NCBI RefSeq assembly: GCF_006496635.1
Contig: NZ_CP022958.1
Coordinates: forward strand, 744,001-808,000
Direction of reading: 5' to 3'
DNA length: 64,000 bases
Origin: Azoarcus sp. DD4
GTDB lineage: Bacteria; Pseudomonadota; Gammaproteobacteria; Burkholderiales; Rhodocyclaceae
The first letter of the stretch is position 1, and each line of letters starts with the position of its first letter. Of this stretch, positions 54,069 through 62,688 are shown in pieces. Made by a program: the position numbers and the translations under genes. Below the pieces are notes generated by a model. It ran no database searches and was not told where the DNA came from. It saw only the letters and a program-made list of their open reading frames with translations.

Positions 54069-55259
54069 ATGGCACGCCTGTACCTTCATCCCGGCAAGGA
54101 GCGTTCGCTCCTGCGCCGCCATCCGTGGATTTTCGCCGGCTCGGTCGACCGCCTGGAGGGTCGCGCCCGCCCGGGCGATACCGTCGATGTACTGGCGGCC
54201 GACGGTCGCATGCTCGGTCGCGCGGCCTGGTCGCCGGTGTCGCAGATCCGGGCCCGCATGTGGTGTTTCGATGGCGATACGGTGATAGACCACGCCTTCT
54301 TCAAGCGCCGTGTGGCGGCGTCCGTGGCTCGTCGTGGTAGCCATCCGCTGCTGGCCGGGCAGGACGGCGTGCGCTTGATCCACGGTGAATCCGACGGCCT
54401 GCCCGGCGTCATCGCCGACCGCTACGGCGAGGTCGTCGTCGTGCAGCTCACCAGCGCCGGCGCCGACAAGTGGCGCGAGGCCATCGTCGCCGGCCTGGTC
54501 CAGGCGACCGGCTGCGTCGCGGTGTACGAGCGTTCCGATTCCGACGTCCGCGGGCTGGAAGGCCTGGAGGCGCGAACCGGCTGCGCGCATGGCGAGCTGC
54601 CCGCGCAGCTGCAGATCGTCGAACACGGTGTGCGCATGGAGGTCGATGTGGTCGGTGGCCACAAGACGGGTTTCTATCTTGACCAGCGCGACAACCGCAA
54701 GCTCACCGGCATGCTGGCGCAGGGCCGGCGGGTACTCAACTGCTTCTGCTACACCGGCGGATTTTCGCTGCAGGCGCTGGCGGGGGGCGCCGAGAGCGTG
54801 TTGTCGATTGACTCTTCCGGCCCGGCGCTGGCGACCGCGGCGCGCAATCTCGCGCTCAACCCGCAGCTCGACGCCGGCCGCGCCGACTGGTGGGAAGACG
54901 ATGTGTTCGAGGCGCTGCGCAGCCTGCGTACCGAGGGCCGCAGTTTCGACCTGATCGTGCTCGATCCGCCCAAGTTCGCGCCCTCGGCCGCGCATGCCGA
55001 CCGCGCCGCGCGTGCCTACAAGGACATCAACCTGTTCGGCTTCCGGCTGCTGGCGCCGGGTGGCATCCTGATGACCTATTCCTGCTCCGGCGGCATCGGC
55101 CTGGAGTTGTTCCAGAAGATCGTCGCCGGCGCGGCCTCGGATGCCGGCGTCGATGCGCGCATCCTGCATCGGCTGTCAGCAGCGCCTGACCATCCGGTCG
55201 GCCTTGCGGTGCCGGAGGGCGAGTACCTCAAGGGCCTTGCCGTGCAGATCGGGGATTGA
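54069..55259 (+). CDS. rlmI: RlmI-type 23S rRNA (cytosine-5) methyltransferase
   Basis: 396 aa. An N-terminal PUA domain (about 1-80) and a Rossmann methyltransferase with VLNCFCYTGGFSLQALAGGA (SAM site), DLIVLDPPKFAPS and the TYSCSGGIG catalytic region. Matches the RlmI/YccW family. Confidence 0.92.
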   Translation: MARLYLHPGKERSLLRRHPWIFAGSVDRLEGRARPGDTVDVLAADGRMLGRAAWSPVSQIRARMWCFDGDTVIDHAFFKRRVAASVARRGSHPLLAGQDGVRLIHGESDGLPGVIADRYGEVVVVQLTSAGADKWREAIVAGLVQATGCVAVYERSDSDVRGLEGLEARTGCAHGELPAQLQIVEHGVRMEVDVVGGHKTGFYLDQRDNRKLTGMLAQGRRVLNCFCYTGGFSLQALAGGAESVLSIDSSGPALATAARNLALNPQLDAGRADWWEDDVFEALRSLRTEGRSFDLIVLDPPKFAPSAAHADRAARAYKDINLFGFRLLAPGGILMTYSCSGGIGLELFQKIVAGAASDAGVDARILHRLSAAPDHPVGLAVPEGEYLKGLAVQIGD

Positions 55260-55295
55260 CTGCCAGGCCGAAATCCGCAGCCGGTTTGAATGCAT

Positions 55296-55329
55296 CGGGC
55301 CAAGCGGGCTGTTCCACCTGCTTGGCCCG
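55296..55329. terminator. Terminator between rlmI and the PEP-CTERM gene
   Basis: CGGGCCAAGC / GCTTGGCCCG, perfect 10 bp arms with a 14-base loop, in the convergent gap. Confidence 0.75.
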
Positions 55330-55378
55330 AGCTTATGGGACGATGCGCTCCAGGCGCTACTTGGAGCACGCCGTGCGA

Positions 55379-56188
55379 TCAGGTTGCCAAGCGCTGGCGT
55401 CGCCAGGTGAGGCCGGCAAGACCGAGGCCCACCAGTGCGAGCGAGGCGGGCTCGGGGATCGGGTTGTCGATCGGTTTGCCGCCAACGGTAATGCCGTCGA
55501 ATGCGAGCCCCGACTGGTAGCTGTCGTCGCCCCAGTTTGCAACGCCGAACTCGAGGATGTAGTTGCCGCCATTGGCGATGGTGTACTTCGAATTGATCCA
55601 GCCGGTGTAACCGCAGCCAACGTCAAAGCATTTGCCGGAATCGCTTCCGAGGGGCGACCAGTACGGATCGCCGCCGATGATGGTCACGACCGGTGGATCG
55701 ATGTCTGCCTCGATGCCCGGCAGGTCGAAGCCGGGCACTATGTTTCCGGAAGGTGCAGTGCGGGCGGTAAACAGTATGGCGACCTGGGTGAGATCGGGGC
55801 TGAGAAGGCGTGCCCAGGCGTAGTCGGTGAAATCGCCGCCGTCGGAAGTAATGTAGTTGAACCAGAAGTCGAGGCTGTCACCCGCGCTGGCAGAGAAGAC
55901 GCTGCTTCGGAGCAGGGAGCCGTTGGCGCTGCCGATGCCGGGCAGGGCGGTGTCGTCGACGCCGCCATTCGTCGACACCCAACCATAGGCGCCACCCTCG
56001 GGCGAGGCGGTCACCACGCCGTCGGCACCCGACGTGCCGTAGCTGCCGGTGCCCGTCCAGCCGTTCGGGATGCCGTCGTCGAACGCCGTGGGCGCCGCGG
56101 AGACCATCGTGGAAAAACACAGTGCCATGGCTGCGGCCAGACTAAGGCGTGCGGCCGATGCGGAGGAAAACCAGTTCTTGTGAGACAT
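55379..56188 (-). CDS. PEP-CTERM sorted surface protein
   Basis: 269 aa. Signal peptide (about 1-31), a beta-rich body with tyrosine and glycine repeats, and a C-terminal PEP-CTERM signal: IPEPASLALVGLGLAGLTW then a basic tail. Exosortase would cleave it for export or anchoring in the exopolysaccharide layer. ATG at 56188 after AAGGGG; an ATG at 56206 is the alternative. Confidence 0.88.
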   Translation of the reverse strand: MSHKNWFSSASAARLSLAAAMALCFSTMVSAAPTAFDDGIPNGWTGTGSYGTSGADGVVTASPEGGAYGWVSTNGGVDDTALPGIGSANGSLLRSSVFSASAGDSLDFWFNYITSDGGDFTDYAWARLLSPDLTQVAILFTARTAPSGNIVPGFDLPGIEADIDPPVVTIIGGDPYWSPLGSDSGKCFDVGCGYTGWINSKYTIANGGNYILEFGVANWGDDSYQSGLAFDGITVGGKPIDNPIPEPASLALVGLGLAGLTWRRQRLAT

Positions 56189-56382
56189 GAGCAACCCCTT
56201 GTTCATCGCTCGTCTGGAAAAGTGGTGACGGGAATCGCGTATAAACGCAATGAATAGGCCCGTTTCTGTTTTCGACAAAAACAACGCGTTGTGATTTTTG
56301 CTCGAACGCCGTATTACGAGACTGAAAAAGAATCCGACAAATGCTGCGTAGCAGCTTGCGTTGAGCATATGTTAGCGCGTAC

Positions 56383-56772
56383 TCAATCGCCTGAATGCGG
56401 CACAGCGTCACGGTCGGCCTGGTATTGCTGGGTCGCCGGCGGGCGGTAGTCCGGGTTCGGGCTGGGTTCGGCGCGGTTGACGGCGGCGGTGAGCAGGGCG
56501 AGCGCGATCAGCAGCACCGCGAAATAGCGGCGCTGTTCGCCGGGGCCGGGCAAGCGGCGGATCTCGCTGTAGTAATGGCGGCGCAGGTAGCCGCCGCCGA
56601 GCCAGGCGATGGCGAGCAGGGCGGCGCCGAGCAGGCGCGAGGCGGTGGCGTCGAATTGCCGGCCGATGGCCGGATCCCAGCGGTCGGGCATGAAGAAGCT
56701 GGGCGCCTGGGTCAGCAGGAACAGCCCGCCGAACACGCACAGGCTGAACATCAGCACCTGGGCACTGCGCAT
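56383..56772 (-). CDS. Membrane protein, unknown
   Basis: 129 aa with three hydrophobic segments (about 6-22, 46-62, 82-98). It overlaps the preceding small gene by one base (TGATG), so the two are translated together. No family recognised. Confidence 0.7.
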   Translation of the reverse strand: MRSAQVLMFSLCVFGGLFLLTQAPSFFMPDRWDPAIGRQFDATASRLLGAALLAIAWLGGGYLRRHYYSEIRRLPGPGEQRRYFAVLLIALALLTAAVNRAEPSPNPDYRPPATQQYQADRDAVPHSGD

Positions 56773-57002
56773 CAGTCGCCGCCTCCACCGCCGTCGCCAC
56801 CCCCACCGCTGTCGCTGCAGGCGCCGTCGTGGCCGCCCGGGCCGTCGGTGCAATAGCTGCTGCCGTCGCTGCTGCTTGAACTCGTGCTGCCGCCGTCGTG
56901 GTCATGCGAGCGTCGCGCCGGCGAGCGTCCAGCGCGTGCTCGCAGTACCAGGGTTACGACCACCGCAAGGATGATCAGTCCGAGCAGCAGCGCGATCGCC
57001 AT
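56772..57002 (-). CDS. Small membrane protein with Ser/Gly/Asp-rich tail
   Basis: 76 aa: one N-terminal helix (about 3-22), then a low-complexity tail rich in Ser, Gly, Asp and His ending in poly-glycine with two cysteines. Its ATG lies 7 bases after the ruvB stop. Function unknown. Confidence 0.65.
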   Translation of the reverse strand: MAIALLLGLIILAVVVTLVLRARAGRSPARRSHDHDGGSTSSSSSDGSSYCTDGPGGHDGACSDSGGGGDGGGGGD

Positions 57003-57008
57003 GCCGGC

Positions 57009-58067
<1,059 letters not shown>

Positions 58068-58122
58068 GGCGAGAGTTTAGCCGCTCCGTCGTCCGCTGGG
58101 GTGGGCGTCACTGGGGTTTTGT

Positions 58123-58722
58123 TCAGGCCTTGGACAGCAGCTTCAAGGCCTGGCGGATGCCGTCGGATACGCCGGCGTCCTCGGCCAGCCCCTTCATCGC
58201 GCCGAGCGCTTCCTTCTCGTTGTAGCCGAGCGCGAGCAGCGCGTTGAGGATGTCACTCTTCGCGTCCGGCGCGCCGCCGGTAACGGCCGCCAGGCGCGCA
58301 CCGGCGATCTGCGGCAGCGCCTTGCCGAGCTTGTCGCGCAGTTCCAGCAGCAGGCGCTCGGCGGTCTTCTTGCCGATGCCCGGGATCTTCACCAGCCGGC
58401 CGGCCTCCTGCAGCGCCACCGCCTGGGCGAGGTCGGACACCGACAGGCCGGACAGCACCGCCAGCGCGGTGCGTGCGCCGATGCCGGAGACCTTGAGCAA
58501 CTGGCGGAAGGCGGTGCGCTCCTCGTCGGTGGCGAAGCCGTAGAGGAAGTGGCCGTCCTCGCGGATGGCGAGGTGGGTGTGCAGGCTGACCTGGGTGCCT
58601 GTGGCGGGCAGGCCGTAGAAGGTGCTCATCGGCACTTCGAGTTCGTAGCCGACGCCGTGGGCGTCGACCAGGATCTGGGGCGGGTTCTTTTCCAGCAGCA
58701 GGCCGGTGATGCGTCCGATCAT
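58123..58722 (-). CDS. ruvA: RuvA Holliday junction DNA-binding subunit
   Basis: 199 aa. Starts MIGRITGLLLEKNPPQILVDA; the helix-hairpin-helix motifs (VSGIGARTALAVLSGL, IPGIGKKTAERLLLELRDKL) and the C-terminal RuvB-binding domain are complete. ATG at 58722. Confidence 0.97.
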   Translation of the reverse strand: MIGRITGLLLEKNPPQILVDAHGVGYELEVPMSTFYGLPATGTQVSLHTHLAIREDGHFLYGFATDEERTAFRQLLKVSGIGARTALAVLSGLSVSDLAQAVALQEAGRLVKIPGIGKKTAERLLLELRDKLGKALPQIAGARLAAVTGGAPDAKSDILNALLALGYNEKEALGAMKGLAEDAGVSDGIRQALKLLSKA

Positions 58723-58904
58723 CGAAAAGTCCAGGCAGGTACGGCGCAGCGGGCGCCGCCGGGTTGGGCGAAGGCCTGCAGTGTACCGGCTGGCCGGGTG
58801 GGCCGCGACATGCGTTGCGCCGGCAGTGTGACGGTGGAATGCGGCGAAAGCGTACATGGCGGTGGCGTGACGGCCTGCTAAGCTCCGGGTTTTTGCGCCT
58901 CCAG

Positions 58905-59615
58905 ATGAATTCTGCATTTCGCCGCGGCGCCCGCGAAGGGCTGCGCGACTTCATGCCGATGTCGGTCGGGCTGCTGCCCTGGGCCATGGTCAGCGGCATT
59001 GCCATGGTGTCGACCGGCATGTCGCCGCTGCAGGCGATGGGCATGAACCTCATCGTCTATGCCGGTACCGCCCAGCTTGGCACCCTGCCGCTGCTCGCCG
59101 CCGGCGCGCCGCTGTGGCTGATCGTGCTCACCGCGCTGGCGCTCAATCTGCGCTTCGTCATTTTCAGCGCGGCGATCGCGCCGGCTTTCCACGACTACCC
59201 GTTGGCGCGCCGGCTGGCGTCGAGCTATCTGCTGGTCGACGGCGTGTTCGCGATGTGCGCCGAGCGCATGGTGAAGGCGGACGATCCGCACTGGCGCTGG
59301 GGCTATTACCTCGCGCCCTCGCTGTGGGTGTGGGTGCTGTGGCAACTCTTCACCCTGGCCGGCGTGCTCGGCGCCGGCGCGGTGCCGCAGGGCTGGTCGC
59401 TGGAGTTCATGGCGACGATCGCGCTGCTGGTGATGATGGTGCCGATGAGCCGCACCCGGCCGATGCTGGTGGCGGCGCTGGCCGGCGGCATTGCGACCGT
59501 ACTGTTGCGCGGCCTGCCGCTGCGGCTGGGGCTGATCGCCGGGATCGTGGTCGGTATCGGCGCCGGCTTCCTTGCCGAACACCTGCTGCAGCGTGCGGGG
59601 AGGGCGGAGCGATGA
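58905..59615 (+). CDS. azlC: AzlC branched-chain amino acid export subunit
   Basis: 236 aa, about six helices. GLRDFMPMSVGLLPWAMVSG and GTAQLGTLPLLAAGAPLWLI are the AzlC signature. Works with AzlD, whose ATG overlaps its stop (ATGA). Probably exports branched-chain amino acids. Confidence 0.92.
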   Translation: MNSAFRRGAREGLRDFMPMSVGLLPWAMVSGIAMVSTGMSPLQAMGMNLIVYAGTAQLGTLPLLAAGAPLWLIVLTALALNLRFVIFSAAIAPAFHDYPLARRLASSYLLVDGVFAMCAERMVKADDPHWRWGYYLAPSLWVWVLWQLFTLAGVLGAGAVPQGWSLEFMATIALLVMMVPMSRTRPMLVAALAGGIATVLLRGLPLRLGLIAGIVVGIGAGFLAEHLLQRAGRAER

Positions 59616-59938
59616 ACGGCGACGTGTGGCTGTGGCTCAGCTTCTTCCTGATCGGCATGACCACGATCGCGACCCGCGGCAGCTTCATCCTGCTCGGCGA
59701 GCGCGCCCGCCTGCCGCCGGCGGTGCAACGGGTGTTGCGCTATGCGCCGGCGGCGGCGTTGTCCGGGCTGGTGATGCCGGACATCCTGCTCGACGGCGGC
59801 GAGCTGTCTTTCTTCAATCCCAAGGTGGCGGCTGCACTGGTGGTAGTGACCGTGGTGTTGCGCTGGCGCAACCCCTGGCTGCCCTTCATCTGCGGCATGG
59901 CGGTGCTGCTGTTGTTGCGCCGCGGCCTGGGCGGGTAG
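59612..59938 (+). CDS. azlD: AzlD small subunit
   Basis: 108 aa with four predicted helices and the AzlD pattern MTTIATRGSFILLGERARLPP. Translationally coupled to azlC. Confidence 0.9.
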   Translation: MNGDVWLWLSFFLIGMTTIATRGSFILLGERARLPPAVQRVLRYAPAAALSGLVMPDILLDGGELSFFNPKVAAALVVVTVVLRWRNPWLPFICGMAVLLLLRRGLGG

Positions 59939-59952
59939 CGCCGGCACCGTGC

Positions 59953-61383
59953 TCAGCCCGGGCACAGGCGCCGTCGCCGGCCGTGGAACACGACCGCGCC
60001 GGCCAGCAACAGCAGCATCACGCAGAATTCGGTGCCCAGTGCGGCCAGCACGGCCGCGCGGTAGTCGCCGCCATGGTGGATCACCTGGGCGAAGACCGCG
60101 CCGATCAGCGTCACGCCCAGGCCGAAGGCCGCCTGCTGCACGGTGGACAACATCCCGGCGCCGGCGCCCGCCTGCTCGGCCGGCACGTCGGACAGGCCAA
60201 TGCGGAAGAAGCTGCTGACGATGAAGGCCTGGCCGAAGCCGATCAGCACCGTCGCCGGCATCAGCGTGAGCATGTCCGGCCGCGGCCATACCAGCTCGAA
60301 GGTCAGCATCAGCGCTAGCAGGCCGCTCATCTGGATGATGCAGCCGAGCACCAGCGCGGGCACCTGGCCGAGGCGGGCGGCTACCCGGCTGCTCAGCAGC
60401 GACGACACGAAATACGACGCGCCCAGCGCGATGAAGGCATTGCCCGACTGGAAGGGCGTCAGGCCGGCGCCGCTCTGCAGCGTCAGCGCCACCGCGAACA
60501 TGAAGCCGCTCCAACAGGCGAAGAACAGGATGGCGACCAGCAGCCCGAAACGCACGCTGGGCAGGCGCAGCAAACTGGGCGGCAGCAGCGGCTGGGCACC
60601 GCGCCGCTCCTGCGCCAGTTCGACGCGCCACAGCGCCGCCAGCAGCATTGGTACGGCGGCGAGCAGCGCCGGCCACGGCCAAGCCCAGTGCGAGATCGGG
60701 CCGAAGGCCAGCGCCGACAGCAGGCAGACGACGAGGCCGGCGAGCAGCACCGTGCCGGCCCAGTCAATGGCCACGTCGCCTTCGCGGCGAGTCTCCGGCA
60801 CCCAGCGCCGGCTGCAGGCGAGCACGCCGACGCAGAGCGGCAGGTTGATCAGGAACACGCTGCGCCAGCCCAGGCCGGCGATGTCGGCGGAGATCAGGAA
60901 GCCGCCGAACACCTGGCCGACGATGAAGGACAGCCCGCCGATCGCGCCGTACACACCGAGGGCGCGCGAGTGCGCATGCCCCTCCAGCGTGACGTGTATC
61001 GTCGCCAGGATCTGCGGCACGATCAGCGCCGCGGCCACGCCCTGCAGCACCCGCGCCGCCAGCATCTGCCACACCGCGGTGGCCAGCCCACACAGCAGGG
61101 AAGACACGAAGAACAGTGCCACGCCCCATTCGAAGACGCGGCGGCGGCCGAGCTTGTCGCCGAGGCGCCCGCCCATCGCCAGGCAGACCGCGAAGGCGAG
61201 GCCGTAGGCGGCGATGATGAGTTCGAGCCCGGTGGCATCGGCGTGCAGCGAACGGGAAATCGCGTCGAGGGCGACATTGACGATGGTGAAGTCGATCTGC
61301 GGCAGCAATTGCCCGCAGAGCAGTACCGCAAGGCCGGCGGCGTCCAGGCGGGGACGTGTGGCGGGGGGCGTGGCGTGGCGCAT
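59953..61383 (-). CDS. MFS transporter (EmrB/QacA-like)
   Basis: 476 aa, 14 predicted helices. QIDFTIVNVALDAISRSL in helix 1 and GRLGDKLGRRRVFE in the 2-3 loop. Proton-driven drug exporter by family. Divergent from the XRE-type regulator, with a perfect palindrome between. Confidence 0.92.
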   Translation of the reverse strand: MRHATPPATRPRLDAAGLAVLLCGQLLPQIDFTIVNVALDAISRSLHADATGLELIIAAYGLAFAVCLAMGGRLGDKLGRRRVFEWGVALFFVSSLLCGLATAVWQMLAARVLQGVAAALIVPQILATIHVTLEGHAHSRALGVYGAIGGLSFIVGQVFGGFLISADIAGLGWRSVFLINLPLCVGVLACSRRWVPETRREGDVAIDWAGTVLLAGLVVCLLSALAFGPISHWAWPWPALLAAVPMLLAALWRVELAQERRGAQPLLPPSLLRLPSVRFGLLVAILFFACWSGFMFAVALTLQSGAGLTPFQSGNAFIALGASYFVSSLLSSRVAARLGQVPALVLGCIIQMSGLLALMLTFELVWPRPDMLTLMPATVLIGFGQAFIVSSFFRIGLSDVPAEQAGAGAGMLSTVQQAAFGLGVTLIGAVFAQVIHHGGDYRAAVLAALGTEFCVMLLLLAGAVVFHGRRRRLCPG

Positions 61384-61443
61384 GATGCGGATCTCGGCAT
61401 GGCTGTGCGGGTGGAGGTGCGCCGAGTATGCGTGTTGCAGTAA

Positions 61444-61455
61444 ACTGGTACCAGT
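61444..61455. promoter_or_regulatory. Candidate operator palindrome
   Basis: ACTGGTACCAGT is a perfect 12-base palindrome midway between the divergent MFS and regulator genes (61 and 75 bases from their starts). Likely binding site for the adjacent XRE-type regulator. Confidence 0.5.
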
Positions 61456-61529
61456 CTTCGTCCATCCTAGGATTGGCGCCACCACCCTGGCCGGTCCGCA
61501 TCCGGCCCACGTTTGCCGAGCCCAGCGCC

Positions 61530-62408
61530 ATGAGCCCTGTAACGCCGCTGCCGAACACCGCGTCCGCCGTCGCGGACATCGCTCCGCGCAATCGCGAGCT
61601 GGGTGCCTTCCTGCGCGCCCGCCGCGAAAACCTGGACCCCGCCCGCATCGGCCTGCCACGTGGTGGCCGTCGCCGCACGCCCGGGCTGCGGCGGGAGGAG
61701 GTCGCGCAACTCGCCAACGTCAGCGCGTCCTGGTACACCTGGCTCGAGCAGGGCAGGCCGGTCAATCCCTCCGCCCAGGTGCTGCACGCCATCGCCGAGG
61801 CCCTGCAGTGCAGCGAGACGGAAACCCGCCACCTGCTGTCGCTCGCCGGGGTGGCCCAGGCGCCGGCCAAGGGCCGCGAGTGCACGCGGCTGTCCGCCGC
61901 CAGCCAGGCCATCCTCGACCGGCTGGAGCCGTTCCCGGCGGTGATCCAGAGCGCCCGCTTCGACATCCTCGGCTTCAATGCCGCTTACTGCCGGCTGATC
62001 GGGATCGATCTCGCCACCATTCCCGAAGGCGACCGCAACTGCATCTATCTCGCCTTCACCCGTCCCGCCTGGCGTGCGCGCCTCGCCGACTGGGACACGT
62101 CGATGCCGCATCTGGTCGCGGCCTTCCGCGCGGCCATGGCCGACCATCTGGACGATCCGGCCTGGAATGCGGATCTGCAGCGCTACCTGTCGGTTTCCGC
62201 GGAATTCCGCGCGACCTGGCAGCGTTACGAGGTCAGCAACGTGGAGAACCAGCTCAAGCGCTTTCGCCGCGCGGATGGCAGCGTCGTGGCGCTGCAGCAG
62301 ATGAACTGGTGGTCGGCGCCGCGCAACGGCGAGCGGCTGCTGGTCTACGTGCCGCTGGCGGGCGCGGGCGCCGACGGGCTGGAGTGTCCGCCGGCGCACG
62401 CGGGCTGA
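61530..62408 (+). CDS. XRE-type regulator with MmyB-like ligand domain
   Basis: 292 aa. N-terminal helix-turn-helix (GRRRTPGLRREEVAQLANVS, WYTWLEQGR) followed by the PAS-like MmyB ligand-binding domain (VIQSARFDILGFNAAYCRLIG). This family usually controls a neighbouring transporter or dehydrogenase. ATG at 61530 is preferred; an ATG at 61428 would put the operator palindrome inside the gene. Confidence 0.88.
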   Translation: MSPVTPLPNTASAVADIAPRNRELGAFLRARRENLDPARIGLPRGGRRRTPGLRREEVAQLANVSASWYTWLEQGRPVNPSAQVLHAIAEALQCSETETRHLLSLAGVAQAPAKGRECTRLSAASQAILDRLEPFPAVIQSARFDILGFNAAYCRLIGIDLATIPEGDRNCIYLAFTRPAWRARLADWDTSMPHLVAAFRAAMADHLDDPAWNADLQRYLSVSAEFRATWQRYEVSNVENQLKRFRRADGSVVALQQMNWWSAPRNGERLLVYVPLAGAGADGLECPPAHAG

Positions 62409-62417
62409 AGCGCGGGA

Positions 62418-62678
62418 TCAGTGCCCGGTTTCGACCCAGACGTGGCGGGCGACGTCGTGCTCCAGCGCGAGTTCGACGTGATCGCACAGCACCACCGTCA
62501 TCGGCTGCTGCTGCAGCACGGTGACGGTGTGCGGCGCCGACAGGCCGTAGGCGTGGAGCTGTTCGCGCTGCAGCGGATCGATGTCGTCGCCGAAGTCGGC
62601 GATGCGGACCTGGCAACCGATGGGCGTGCCGGTGAGGCGGATGCGTTCGTGCGCTTGCGCGCTGGCAGTGGCGTTCAT
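62418..62678 (-). CDS. feoA: FeoA ferrous iron transport protein
   Basis: 86 aa SH3-like FeoA domain (ERIRLTGTPIGCQVRIADFGD...LQREQLHAYGL). It follows feoB by 10 bases and stimulates FeoB in iron uptake. Confidence 0.9.
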   Translation of the reverse strand: MNATASAQAHERIRLTGTPIGCQVRIADFGDDIDPLQREQLHAYGLSAPHTVTVLQQQPMTVVLCDHVELALEHDVARHVWVETGH

Positions 62679-62688
62679 CGCGGGTGCC

